From Ascaris suum (Eukaryota > Nematoda > Chromadorea > Rhabditida > Ascarididae): DNA of 64,000 bases. The position numbers and the translations under genes are program-made. The notes beneath the pieces are model-generated. The model was not told the DNA's origin and did no database searches. It saw only the letters and a program-made list of their open reading frames with translations. Of the stretch, positions 1 to 13,200 are shown one piece after another. Position 1 is the stretch's first letter, and each line of letters opens with the position of its first letter. The stretch covers positions 12,685,866 to 12,749,865 of the forward strand of contig CM024170.1 in assembly GCA_013433145.1 (NCBI GenBank), given 5' to 3'.

Positions 1-63
1 AAAAAAAAATAAATGAATAAAATTGAAAGCTGAGAACTTTGAAAAAGCAAAAAGAAATTTCAC

Positions 64-2390
64 CTTAAAACAATGACACATCGCTTGAAGAGTATTCTCG
101 TCGATATCTTCTTTCAATGATTCCACCTCTTCAATGAGTGGCCATGCCTCAGTATGCTTATCACTGCGAATCAACGCCAACGCCTTTAATACCTAAATAA
201 ATAAATATGAAATTCTGCATTAGTACAATGATGATTTATCTCCCAGCCACTTAAAAACAATACTCTCTGAGTTTAATAGTATTTAACCGAATATGGAAGC
301 AAATTACTATTTCTACTTTCATACTCTTTACTTTTACAATTGATAACTTTGAATCAAGTATGCGGATAAAGCAAAGGTACAGACTAAAAAAATGATGGGA
401 GGTACAGACTAAAAAAGTAGTCAACCAAAACCCTTTTCAACACCCTTACAATATTTTTACTTGACTGTAGAAAATAAATATCGCATTTGTACGAACCGCT
501 GAATTTCGGGTCTTCTAAAAAAAGAAATTGGAGAAAAGTTTTAGAGGAGTGATAACTACTTCTCCACCTCACTCACCTCACAACCAGTTTCACAAGTTGC
601 CAACAAAAAAAAAAGAAATTAAACGTTCCAAATAAAACTCTCGTGTCTTAGTCAATCTGATCTCGCATGGAATTCATAATAAAGAATAATTTTTATATTG
701 GTATAAGATGAAGTGGTATTTTTTCCCATTATCGAATACCTATAATTCCTTGCAAAAATGACGGATCATCGTCAACGACGGGAAACGAGGTCATCCTACA
801 ACTTGGTGGTTCACGAACTGCCAATTATCAGACAGACACATTCAGACCAAACATAAATACGCACAGACATGACATCATGACAATGCGCTTTGGCATAGTA
901 AACTTGTAAAATCTCATAGAAAGCAAACAACACCAACATATAAACAATGGAAAAAAGTTTGCACTATAAACATAAAACAATGGCCTACTTTAGCGGTATG
1001 AGTGCTCGGATGCTTCTTCAGTACTTTCTCAGCTTCCTGAATCGCCTTTTTGTTGTTGCCGCCGTCGATGGCGTCTGAAAAAACTTTTCAAACCAAAACG
1101 ACATTGCTATATGATAGTATATAAATGAAATATTAAATATGAATATCTTCAACAGTTAGGAAAAAAAAGATATAGAAAACAAATGTATCACCAATATTTT
1201 CTCAAGCAATAAGATGGACTTAATTCCACCTTAATGAATTTGAATTGAACAGGTGCAATTTATTCGCGATCATATCTTCAAACTTATACGCTATTCCAAA
1301 CTTTTAAAGCTTTCTCTCTGAATTCGGAAACTGCTGATCCACAAGATATGATGCTCCCACTCATCAAAAAAATTTTCCTTTCATGACGATACAATTAGTC
1401 AGTGAATAGTTGCAACGTTTCTTGAAACCAAAGCTCCCCTTTACGCTTTAAATTGCAATTTGCATATCCAGCAGCTGAAACCAAAGAACAAACAGCGAAA
1501 ATCACTTTAAAAAATTGCAAAATTTGCATAACCCACAATAAAATTATCAGAAGAAATTGAATTTAGCCCTTGAAAAAAAAAAAAATTAAGATATAAGAAT
1601 AAACACTTTTCCGCTTTCAACAAGACTTGTCTCTATCGTTGTACTAAACATAGAAACCCCGTGCAAGCAGACAGATACATCAAATACCAAAACATTATTA
1701 CATCTACAAGGACAGTAATTGGCATTTAAATCTTTTCGACTATCCTGAAAGCAAGATTAAGAAGTAAAAAGCCAACTGAAGAAGACCTCCTTAATGAGGG
1801 GAATTTGTTATGGATGACGAATCGTTTCGTTCTACAACTATTCTAATGAAGCAGAATGCATATCAGCGTGAAAAGAATCGCCGGGACAAAGTACAGCAAA
1901 GGAAACTGAGCACAGCAACTTTGATACCCACCCCCTTCCACAATGTCACGTTCACCATGGTACATTCCTATCACGGTTTTTTTTTTTGCTCCAAGTACCT
2001 GGGTCACTAGAGATGGGCTTGAGCTCTCCAAAATTGGATGGAATGGTGGTGAGATTGACGTGATTCTACGTCACTGAGTGATGTCCTTGCATGCAACATG
2101 ACAATGCATGATCCTTGATGGATGTGTTCTACGATGGAAATGATCCAATGCACATTTAAACCATCCAAGAATATGCAAATTGGGCACGGCTATAAACTTT
2201 TTGCATATGTTGCTTGCAGGGTAATGAAAGAACTAAATGTGATGGTATCAATAAATAGGGAATTATGTAAAAGTTCTAAGGCCAAAGCATCGACAATAAT
2301 ATGAATGAAAACGAAAAAGAAACTTTTTTTTCTACCGTAAATAGGTTTGAGACGTCGCTCGAGGACTACCTGATCGCTGCTCTTCGACAT
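64..2390 (-). CDS. NAA25: NatB auxiliary subunit NAA25 (CRA-1 type), first three exons; partial
   Basis: Non-catalytic TPR subunit that anchors NAA20 to the ribosome for N-terminal acetylation of Met-Asp/Glu/Asn proteins; the C. elegans homologue is CRA-1. Exon 1 is 2336-2390 (ATG at 2390, ends phase 1), exon 2 is 989-1074, exon 3 is 64-192. All junctions have GT/AG and keep frame. The joined protein contains ERRLKPIYDAIDGGNNKKA, matching the family N-terminus (RRLRPIYDYLDNGNNKMA in human), then KVLKKHPSTHTAKVLKALAL, then a helical TPR-like stretch ending CHCFK. Only about 90 residues of a roughly 900-residue family are present; the rest lies left of the window. No close upstream gene shares its strand, so it probably has its own promoter above 2390. 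Family identity rests on remembered alignment, but the match runs through two splice junctions. Confidence 0.86.
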
Positions 2391-3869
2391 AACAATCGGA
2401 TACGAGAATTAAGTAAGACGATTCCGCACAATCAATAAGGTATCTCTGCGTGCAACACAACACAGACGACTCGCACGAATACAGAGCCGTGCAATCACTG
2501 CTTACCTGAAGAAATTGCATTTGAGCAACAAACTAATGAAAATGACGACCATTCTTATGCACACATCAACGAGCGTAACTCATTAACACAATGGAGCGGC
2601 AGAACATTCTAAGCGAAATGGTTTAGAACGATGATAGAGTCTTTGATATACTGGACTCCTTAACGGCTCCTTGTTGAAAAAAAAAAACAACCTGATAAGG
2701 TTGCAGCATTAGTAAGTGGTAAACAATAAAAATGATTTGTATTTCCAATGAACTCGTTGATATGCAAGCAACACGACTGCGTTAACATTCATGCAATCTA
2801 AACCTCTTCAACAGAGATTTTACAAGCCGGAATATGCTACATATGGTCTATATCAAAGTCTACTTCATTTACGAATTCAGAAAATATATCTTATGACTAG
2901 AGTTATCAACATTTTCAACAAATATTACCTATGGCTATAAAGTAACATCAGCACAACTCACAGTGGAAATCATTCACCACTCACTAGTTAAATCGAAATT
3001 ATGGACGAAATGAGCTTCGCGCATCTGTATGAGGACGTTTATCGTGCAGACATTCAATTTACGTCAAAATCGAATGCCTCAAAAAACTTACAAGTTATTA
3101 TAAGTATGAAGTTGAAAAAGTTTAAAAACACTCGCAAAAACGCCTCAGGCAATCGGCGGTTCGGAAGATCGACGCAAAAACCTCGTTGAACGACGAAATA
3201 TTTCATCGTCAGTGAGAAAAAAAACGCTCACTTTTAAGAACACTGTAACTGCTATCACGTTTATTCTACAAGTGCCGAACATTCTACAGTTTGGTCAAAC
3301 ATCCTAAGGTAACTACACCGCTGAAGTTACTTCACCGGTACGGACATGAACAGGTAACCTTTACCTCAACAGTACAGATACACAGAAAACCACACAAATC
3401 CGGTGCTAAGTATTCGACCGCAACAAATCAGGCTTTCATCCGTCAATGCGTTTATGCAATAATCCTTTGACCCTTCAAGCGTAGTGAATTATTCGTGCTG
3501 ACAAAAATTCGTCTTGCAAGTAAAATAATTGTTGCCGCTGTGAGTACCAGCTCCCACTCAAACCATACCAAGAGATATCAACCCTTGATATGGTCTTTGA
3601 CAATCCGCATAGGGGTTTTTCGGTTAGCAACAAATAAAAACAGAAGCAATTTTATACTAGAGAGAGGTGGAAAACAGGAGATCTCCAAAAAAACAACTTG
3701 CAATTTCAGGCATTGAATTAGTATGATTATCTTTTGTATTTATTTACGGATAAAACGACTGATTAAATGAGACGAGGCAGTAATAATGGATGATTTTTTG
3801 AATTGTCATATAATCGTTCGAAAATTATTAAGGAAAAGCGAAATAGATAAATAAATAAATAAAAATATG

Positions 3870-3988
<119 letters not shown>

Positions 3989-4549
3989 TATAATAAGGAA
4001 AATAAACAAATAAATAAAACGCATGAAAATACACATAAACAGTTGCAGAGAAATTTTATGAATGATGGCAATGTTCCTAATTTTGACAATTATAAAATTG
4101 CAAAATTGCTTGCTTGGGGGGAGGGGGAAGGCAGAGGGAAGGTAAAAGGGCATTTCAGGAGAATTGAGGCACTTTAGGTATGGGCGCTCGAAGCACTACG
4201 CTGCTTCAACAGGATGACTTTGCTAGGTGGTCAATGGCAATGATCATATCTTTCGACCATATCTGTACTTTCCGTTATCTTCCACCCTGTCGTAACTTAT
4301 ATGAAAGACCAATAACCTCATACCTTTACTCGTTCCGATCAATGCCGTTGATCAGATTGCCGCTGCAATTGTGCAACCGTTCGCATAGCACAATCACAAG
4401 TTCCCGCAACGCAAAAGTATGAACTGATTGCCACTGAGCACAAAGTTTCGCCATTAATTGCAGTGCGCTCGTGCACTGTTCATTAAGTCGTGAAAAATGG
4501 CCACACTTCCCGCACCTTCAACGCTGAGGGGATTGCCGCCAACTCTCCT

Positions 4550-4750
4550 TCACCTTCCGGACCTCATTAATTCAAGTTGAACCTGGCCTTCTGTTATGGA
4601 GTCGTTAAGCTTTCTTCTGTTATATCTGAGGAGTGCTACTCCCATATCATCAGTCAGCAGCAAAATATCTTCCTTAAAGCTATACTTTACAGGCTCCAGC
4701 TTAGAGTTTTTCGTATATGAAAGGAACTCCCGGTGAAATCGCTGAGACAC
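4550..4750 (-). mobile_element. Possible degenerate BEL/Pao-type pol tail
   Basis: The minus frame carries a motif, EDILLLTDDMGVALLRYNRR, that loosely resembles the C-terminal GDVVL..DD...R..W..G region following the integrase of BEL/Pao polyproteins. No integrase core, RT or LTR is visible and the frame stops at both ends. It could be chance. Confidence 0.22.
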
Positions 4751-5813
4751 AAAACCTTTCGGTATTTATGACCCACCTCAAATCATTTCTCTTGAGAACC
4801 ATCAGCAATACCAGTATCAGTTCTGCATGTGTTCCATGTTTAAACTATAATTGTTAGTACAGTCACGTGCTTAATGTGCCGTATTGCTGCTTTACTCGTT
4901 CACATACCTTATTGCTTACTGCAACGTTTCTCATTTTTTATAATCTTCAATAAAGATCCCTCCAGCATCAATTTCGAGGGTGGTAATCCCTTTCGAACCA
5001 TTGCATTCGTGGCTGCAATTTGGCCATCACACTAGTAGCTGGACTCTTAGTATGCGGCTGAATAAGTTACAACTGGAAGCTCCAAATACATGAGACCTAG
5101 CAAAAATAGCTTAATAGTAACGGGACCAGTGGTGATACACAGCCTAATCCTAATAGCTCTCACCATCTTGTATGGATCATCCACCCGACATAGCTCAAAA
5201 TGTATCTTGTATCAAAACCACTTCCAGGTGCGTAATGAGTCATACACATTTGAGGTGAAGGCTGAATGAAGGTGAAAAATCGAACGTTCGTTTGGATGTC
5301 ACAGAAGTACGCATTTTTTTTGAACCGATTTTCTAATGCCATCGCTAAGAGTTTCATTTTAGTCTCTTAGAGGTTAAAAATGAGGCGAAGGAACCTACTT
5401 TAATATTTGCAGTTTTCAACGAGGTTTTTGAGAGCAATCGTGGAAACGGAAGGAGGATTGAAAAGATTTCGAAATGAATGAAAGGTGATTGATAAGTGAA
5501 AAAGTGATAGTCTATAAAGTTCAGGAAAACATTTCAATTTTTCGTTCCCCATCAATTAATTCGGAAAGAATAAATTATAAAATATGAGGCTTAATAATTC
5601 TCTCTTTAAAAAAAAATGCCTCTAAAATATTGCTGAGATTGATCGCGTCAACGAGTCTAAATGATGCCCATTTATGTATAGTTTGAAACGATTAACAATA
5701 GATTGCCACCTTGACACTAATCAATACCTTCATAACTTGATAATAGTTAACATGTTTTAGCTACATCGGACCGCCATCAACTCTTATCAGTAGCAGTCTT
5801 AGCCGTACTTCTC

Positions 5814-5853
5814 ACTCCCCTCCCCCCACCCCCCACCCCCCCCCACCACCTCC
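5814..5853. repeat. C-rich low-complexity tract
   Basis: Runs of C broken by single A or T. No coding or regulatory meaning can be assigned. Confidence 0.85.
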
Positions 5854-7214
5854 CGAATATGCGGTGAAGTCCTCTCATACTCCTTATGCGTGCTCTTATT
5901 TTTATTTCCAGTACTACCTCTCGATTAATGAAAACCTATCTATCACTTAGCTGTTTGCACAACACATGTATTATTCATTTTATATAAACCTATCATCTAA
6001 TCAAACTCGAAGCGTTCTTAAATCGCCTTTGATAAACACTATCAATGTTATTGCGGCGGATCGATAGGAGTAACTAACTTCTCGTATAGCATTGAAAACT
6101 TCACAAACGATACATCATTAATTCGGCGTTATTATATGCAATAATAACAAATTTTATTGTTGGATAATCCATTTATTATTTAAATTTAAAAAAAAAACAA
6201 TAATAATCATACCGAAAATAGATAAAATTTGAATAAAAAAACAAATCTCAACAGATGATAGCATAGAGATCCAATAATATTTCAAAACTCATCTCTCATA
6301 TAAATTAATCCTTTCTGATATTCATCAAATATACAAACATTTCTTTTAAAGTATATAGCCATACGATCATCGATTAAAATCATCCAATAATATTAAGTTC
6401 GAGCAATGTTCAATCTCATTAAGTATACAGATCAAATATAGAAATGATGAAAAATATATGGAAGTTTTCTACGAAAAGAAGACGAATATGATAATTTTTT
6501 TTTCAAATCTTCGAAACAAACAACAAAATCAACTTTAATATTCCAACAGCAAAGAATATTAGAATATGCTATATAATGGAACAACCTATGAGAACTCGTG
6601 ACGATATGTAGTAGCCATTCGGCATCCCTTATTCCAGAACGTTCAGGATGACATATTCAGCGATGATCTAATAGGACTAGTAGAGGTACACGGCGATCCG
6701 CAAGTTGCCGACGAGAAATATACTCAGAATTAAACGCAAAACTCTAAAGCTACAGCATCGCCTTTTCGTGATTAGAAGTGCTACGCTTGCTGCTAAAGAG
6801 TCTTATATTTTCCTTAAGCTTTTTTCCGTCAGAGTCATGAAAAAAATTCAGCGGGAAAGAAGATGCGAGAGAGAATACAAGGAAAATTCAACACATAAAC
6901 AAAATACGACGAATAAGAGTCTTACTGAGAAAGATAAGACAGCCTAAACTGATGAAGACCTCGAAGCATGATAGATGCATCACATGAAATACTTGAATAC
7001 CATCAAAATTACCGTGTAAGGACGGGTAGTCAAAATTAAAGTTTATTTATTCGTAGCCGTCTCCACCCACATCTAAAACGCTTAGGAATGAACGAAATCT
7101 TCCCTGCCATTAAATCAATAAGAAAGAAACACAAAGCGACGAATAATATAGAAGAAAAACTATAACGCAATAATATAATCATAAAAGAAAACACCATTAA
7201 ATACCGTCGGATCA

Positions 7215-10200
7215 TCAGAGAAGACGTTTGCGGCAGCTCCTCGACCCGCACAGGCATCGCATTTTCTTGCCCGCCACTGTACCCTCTGTGTAGCCATAAT
7301 CCCAGCACAATTCCTGCAACTTCCACCATGTCCAGAATACGGTGCAATGACTAATTTTAACTAATCATTGATAAGCCACATAAGAAAGTCTTCCTGCATG
7401 ACCGAATGACCGAGTCAATGCGTTTACGAGGAAGGGGGGGGGGGATATAGCGCTGGATCGTTCTCCTCTTTCCCCCAGGCGCGCTCTAACTGATAGGTGG
7501 ATGGCCGCATCACAACGATGGAAGCAGTTTTACCGCCTCGACAGAAGCCCTTCGAATAATTTTAGCCCAATAAGGTAAGAACTACTTACGTATAGAAACG
7601 ACGTCGCATACGACAATCTGCACGTCACAATACCTAACATACGATCGCTTACCTCCGCTTCTCCTTGAGAAACCCTTACGCTTTTATGACAACGGTTTTA
7701 CGAATATAGAAGAATAGCAGACCGCATGCAACAACACCTAACATACGATCCTTCTCCATCTCGCTGCTCACCGAGGAGTCAACAGAGTTACTTAAGACGA
7801 CTGTTTACAAGTGGGAGAATCTAGAAACGATGAAATAATACCACAATTAAATCATCATCTGTTTCTTCGAGAAAAGGAACTGCTTCTCTCTACGACGATA
7901 TACACAATCATCTAGATCTATTGCCGAGTGCATACTCAACATAACTGACAGCAACGTTGCAATTTAAGCGCTTCTTTCCTCACATTTATCGTTATTGAAC
8001 ACAGTAAAAGACAATAAGCACTTGAATAGATAACTAACCGTTCCTGCTGGGACGTATTTCGTAGTGAAGAAGGCAATCCACGGTAGACGAAAGTCATGCG
8101 TATCGACGTAAACGTGACACGTCCTCATATTTGGCTCGCAGCTATGATTGAAGAAACGGCCAATATTACCCTTTCTCTTCGCATCAATCGTATACAACGA
8201 TGGCCGCTTTTGACTTTCCACATAACTGACCATATTGAAGCGTCCAGCTCGCAAAGCTAAAAATCCCATTTTATAGAGAACTTTTTCCAACTCAGCAACA
8301 TTCTTTCACTTAAACAATAATTGCCAATATTCACCCATCTACCTGTTCACATGAGTGTACATCAATTAGCGTTCACATGGCCACTCGCTTGCCCAGTTGT
8401 ATTTACTAGTCTGATGCTCATAATATATTCAGTTGAATCTTTTGTCAAGGTCGTCGTTTAAGAATTCAGGGCGTAAAAAGGGAGCATTACATCACCTCAC
8501 ATCCTTAAAACGAGTTTAGAATAAAACTGAAGTTTCTTTGAGAGAGGTGTTTAAGGTTTGCGTGAAGATCGCAAGCCTCTCCTTCCCGTGGACCAACCCA
8601 CACAACGATGTATGACCATTTCAGTAGAGCAACATTTCAATTTCGGATTTCCAACTGCCGAACCGCGTACGCCCCTTGAAAATGACGAAAGACCACCAGC
8701 CAGGCAAGCAATCCCACCAACCAACCACAAGAAGACTTACCATCGGCTGAGCTAGTGCCCTCATCATCACCATTTTGCTTCGACGAGGCGCCCATTGTGT
8801 CGTCGCGTTCATCATTGCCACCAACAAATAACGACGTACGTGCAAATGCTAAATCCGCTTGTAGTGTTTCCTCTGCATTCTACAACCAATAAACAGTGTT
8901 GTCCCATCCAATTTCATGCAAATAGAACTTCAATAAATAACGCCCTCCCCACCCTTCTAATATTCCCCTTATTACTCTCTAATCTGAACGCATTCGTTGC
9001 AATAAACAACCTTCATTTTCCCCTCATCTAGAAAAAATGGCCAAGTATTATAAGCGATTTCTCGTTCAATATCCCGTGAACATTTTGTGGCAGTACCCCG
9101 CTCTACGCTGACTTATAATTCACATAATGCGTTAAGTGCTATAGTGCAACCCTTTAGTTTGCGCAACAGCGCCTTTGATAAAGGCAACAATGATGTTTAT
9201 ATAAAACCAATTGCAAGCCAGAGCAAAGCTCGAACATAACACCTTCAAAAGAACAACTGATGAAATGCCTTTTATCTAAGACGAGAGCAACGGCGCTTGA
9301 CTTAACAGCAAAACTGACGCAGATAAGATGCATCCGAACTTAGACTGTACCTAAGCGACATCCCGCCCTCCATCTACCCGTCCTTTCCTTGCCTTCAAGC
9401 CTCAACGAATGATATTCATAGACAGGAAAAGTGCCCACTGAGTCCGATGTTCCTTCACGCGCATTTCTCGACCTCTCCTCTACATTTGAAACGTTTCGCC
9501 GAGATCGTTCCCTCGTTCGTCTATCAGCTGCTGTCGCTAATTCTTCGCCACTTTCCGATCCATACGACTCCTGATAACTGCAAAAATTACAGCTGTGGTA
9601 CATCCCTAATAGATCAATTCATAAAACTTGCATGCATACTTGATGCCACCTTGCGGGAAACTTCCTCTAGAAAAGATGATCTACGTAAACGTCCTAATTC
9701 TTGCAAAAAAGAAGGTTTCCGCTTAAGTATTCATTTGATTATGCAAAAATATCCAAGAAATAAATATTTATTTGCATTAATTACACCTCAAAAGTAAGTA
9801 AGGCACTAGATGAGAGAGCCATAAAACCCACAACACAACAACAATCAAATAAAGCCTCATATTCCATAACTGACGCCTTACTTCTTCTGCTCATTAAATC
9901 GACTTTAAAAACGATAAAAACTACGTTCATGGTACCCTCATTAACATATCAAAACCCCTTGTTGAATTTGTTGCCTTCTCTTCGATGCAATATAAACAAT
10001 AAGAAAGAAAAGAAATATTCTTCAAGGCATAAATACATTTCCCCGCAAACTGTTCAACTTAAATTAAACACTTCATAAAAGATGCATTGAATACTAATTA
10101 AAGCAACTGATCAGAACACTGCTAAATTGAGTGATAAAAAAATAACTGCCTATAAAAAGGAACCTATCATAGTCTGTATCTTCGATTTCACTTTCCGAAG

Positions 10201-13200
10201 AAGTAGCTGACGACAGCGAATCCTTATCGGAATGGGAGCCTGAAATTTCGTTAGGCATTTCGTCAAACTTTATTTCACAATAAATTATTGTGTAGTTCAA
10301 TTGTTCTCTTAAAGTTATACTCGTTAAGAGAGTGTTCAATTTTATCCGAACTTAACGAACGAAATACACTTTGTTGGATTCGTGCAGAGATGTTAGTGAA
10401 TAGCCTATTTGATATACATCCGTAAATTAATTTCAACATAACGCATTCAAACAATAATCTAAACTTTCCACCAGTGGATTTAGCAAATTCATTACCCTCT
10501 CTTGTAATCCATCTCAATTATACGTAACTGAAATTGATCGCCTTTTCCCCAGAAAAATTACCCACCAAACTGAGCACAATGATCATAATCTGGATAGACG
10601 TGCAAAATCCCCTCTCCCTTCTCAGAGGAAGAAAAATTAACATACGCTATGTTCCAGAGAAAATATCAGAGCTGTCGAAGTGTTTGCTACTGTGCAAACT
10701 TACTATATAAAGAGGTGATAATTTATTCAAAAAGTCACCACATCAATTAGCAAACCATAGAACGTAATTCCATTAATTTCGTCTTACGACAACAATTTCC
10801 TTCTCTTCAAGCATGCTCTCCAGTTAAGAAATTCCTCAACACCGCATGTCGTGTAACGTTACCTCTGGAGAAAGGAACGGAAAATAACGCCTAACTCCCA
10901 CCTAAAATCTTTTTTTGAACGTACTTCCTCCAAAAATTTCATTAAGCACTCCCACCCTCACTTAACCTGAAACCCCTCAAGGAGATGGTCATAGCAAAAT
11001 CAAAAATAAAAGTAAATTACTTTTCTCGTCGCCTTCATCAGAGAAATAGTCTTCGCCAATATCGACGCCAGCATTCTGTTTCTCCTTCTCCACAACTTCC
11101 ACTAAATTGACATCCGCGAAATATTCGTCACCATACTATAAATACTCTCACAGAATTACGAATAAGACACCCTTAGAAAATTAAGACATAAGTAGTATCC
11201 AACAATTATTTTGAAATATATTTCGCTGGAAAAAAAGAAAGAAATGCAAAACGATTTAATAAAACATATAAGGAAAATGTAAGTGAAAAAGCGCACAGAA
11301 ATGAAAACAATGAATCGAAACTAAACACGAAGAAATCAATGATAATAAGAGGTAAACATAGATTGATGATGTCAATGAAGAAATAGCGAACCGCTTTGCC
11401 GCACTCTTCTGCTTGACTATCAGTAAGAATTGCCCCCGCATAGGTGCATACGAATGCTCCAGCCGGTACATCCACCAACGTTCGTACTCCCCAGCCGATT
11501 TTCGGTGTTTTAAATAACTGCAATAAAAATATTCACAAAATAGGCACTCAGCAGTGAGATATACCGCTCTCTAGGAAAAGAGATCCACATCACCACATGA
11601 CAAATGAATTCTTAAAACTATTGTTTAGCCTTAATCGCTTAGCTAGTTTCCATTACAGTATAATAATTAGCCGATTTTCATTACATTATAATAATTATTT
11701 AAAGCCAACAAAGAACTAACACAAACGCGAGCACTTCTCATTCATAGAAAGCTCCTCCAGACCAATTATTTATCTCCAAACCAAACAATTCATGAAGCCC
11801 TCATTCTTTTCCACATATATTTCTTTAGACTATTTCAGCAATACAAGAGAATAAATAATAACAACTGGATACCTCAAGTGGAAAGCGCATCCCCAATTGG
11901 ACGACACGATTGAGGCATTTATTCTTGTCACAATTACATGCGTCGTTACATTCATATATACCCGACAAAATCACTTCATCGTCATTGCACACAACCAACG
12001 ATCGATAACTGCAATATACAATCGGACATATGCGCCTACATGATCGGACAGATGCGCTTTGTACGATCGGATAGATGCGCGTGATTGAATAGACGCAGTT
12101 TAGCAAGTGAGGAAAATACATTGGCAAGCTTATCCACTCGTACTTCATGGTATTTTATATTGAAAAACTGCTAATTGAAAAAATCGCAAATAAATCAGAT
12201 ATAAAAGTAAATAAACCAACTATGCTTATACCATAGAAAACATGCATAACACCTTAAAGAAGCACTGACGTGAATTAAGAATCTGAGTGCATGAGCTTTA
12301 CAACTGCCAGCTTCACGGTCGATTACGCTTCCCTTTATTAAAGGTAATTCGAGCGGTATTCAGCCAAATAATTGTGAAATCCAGCAGGTAAATTCGGTCG
12401 AATGCCAGAATTCATCCACATTTAATGAATTGAGTCAGTTCTAACATCATTGAATCACCAATATATTCTGGATATAGCTTAAAACTACTAGATTTCCCAA
12501 TAGCACGTCGACACCGCTAGAGAAAAATCCACTCACAAGTCAACAATTAAACACCTTATGCTCTAATGAACGTATAAAAACGCTTCATACTTACCTGTAT
12601 CCTCTCACAGTCAACGGTCGTAGACTCTTCGCAAGACGAGAAATTTCGATTCTAGTCAGTTGGCGGCATTCGCACATCAATTCGTTGGCGCAATCATCTA
12701 TAAAAATACGCAGCATAGTTGGAATGGAGGTTTTTTTTTTCATTTTACTAAAAATTTAAAAAAGGCTCTTACCTATAATTACTAAAAAAATATAACTACC
12801 TCATATAGAACGCAAGCCCAGCCCACCCCTCCCCCTCCCCGTCCACTCTTCTATTTTATCATTAATGGGCGTTCCCCTCCTTTCAAATACACCCCCCAAA
12901 ATTTCATACCTACATGCTCCGCCATTTCTCAGACACCGTTGCCGGAAGTGTTGTGCAACATAAAACAGTCATAAGCACAGAATATAACCTGCCATATCAC
13001 AAATAATTCGCAAAAAACTTTCATCGACTGTAAAACTGCCCCCATAAATTCCTTTACAGCATTCTGTAACGCACATGGAGATATATTTACATCTTCTTAG
13101 TTCTCCCTCCCCCCCCCCCCCCCCCCTACAACAACAATAAACAAATGTTTTAAAATTTTTGCAACCTGCACTAACATCACGCCACAGTGACGAATGTCAT

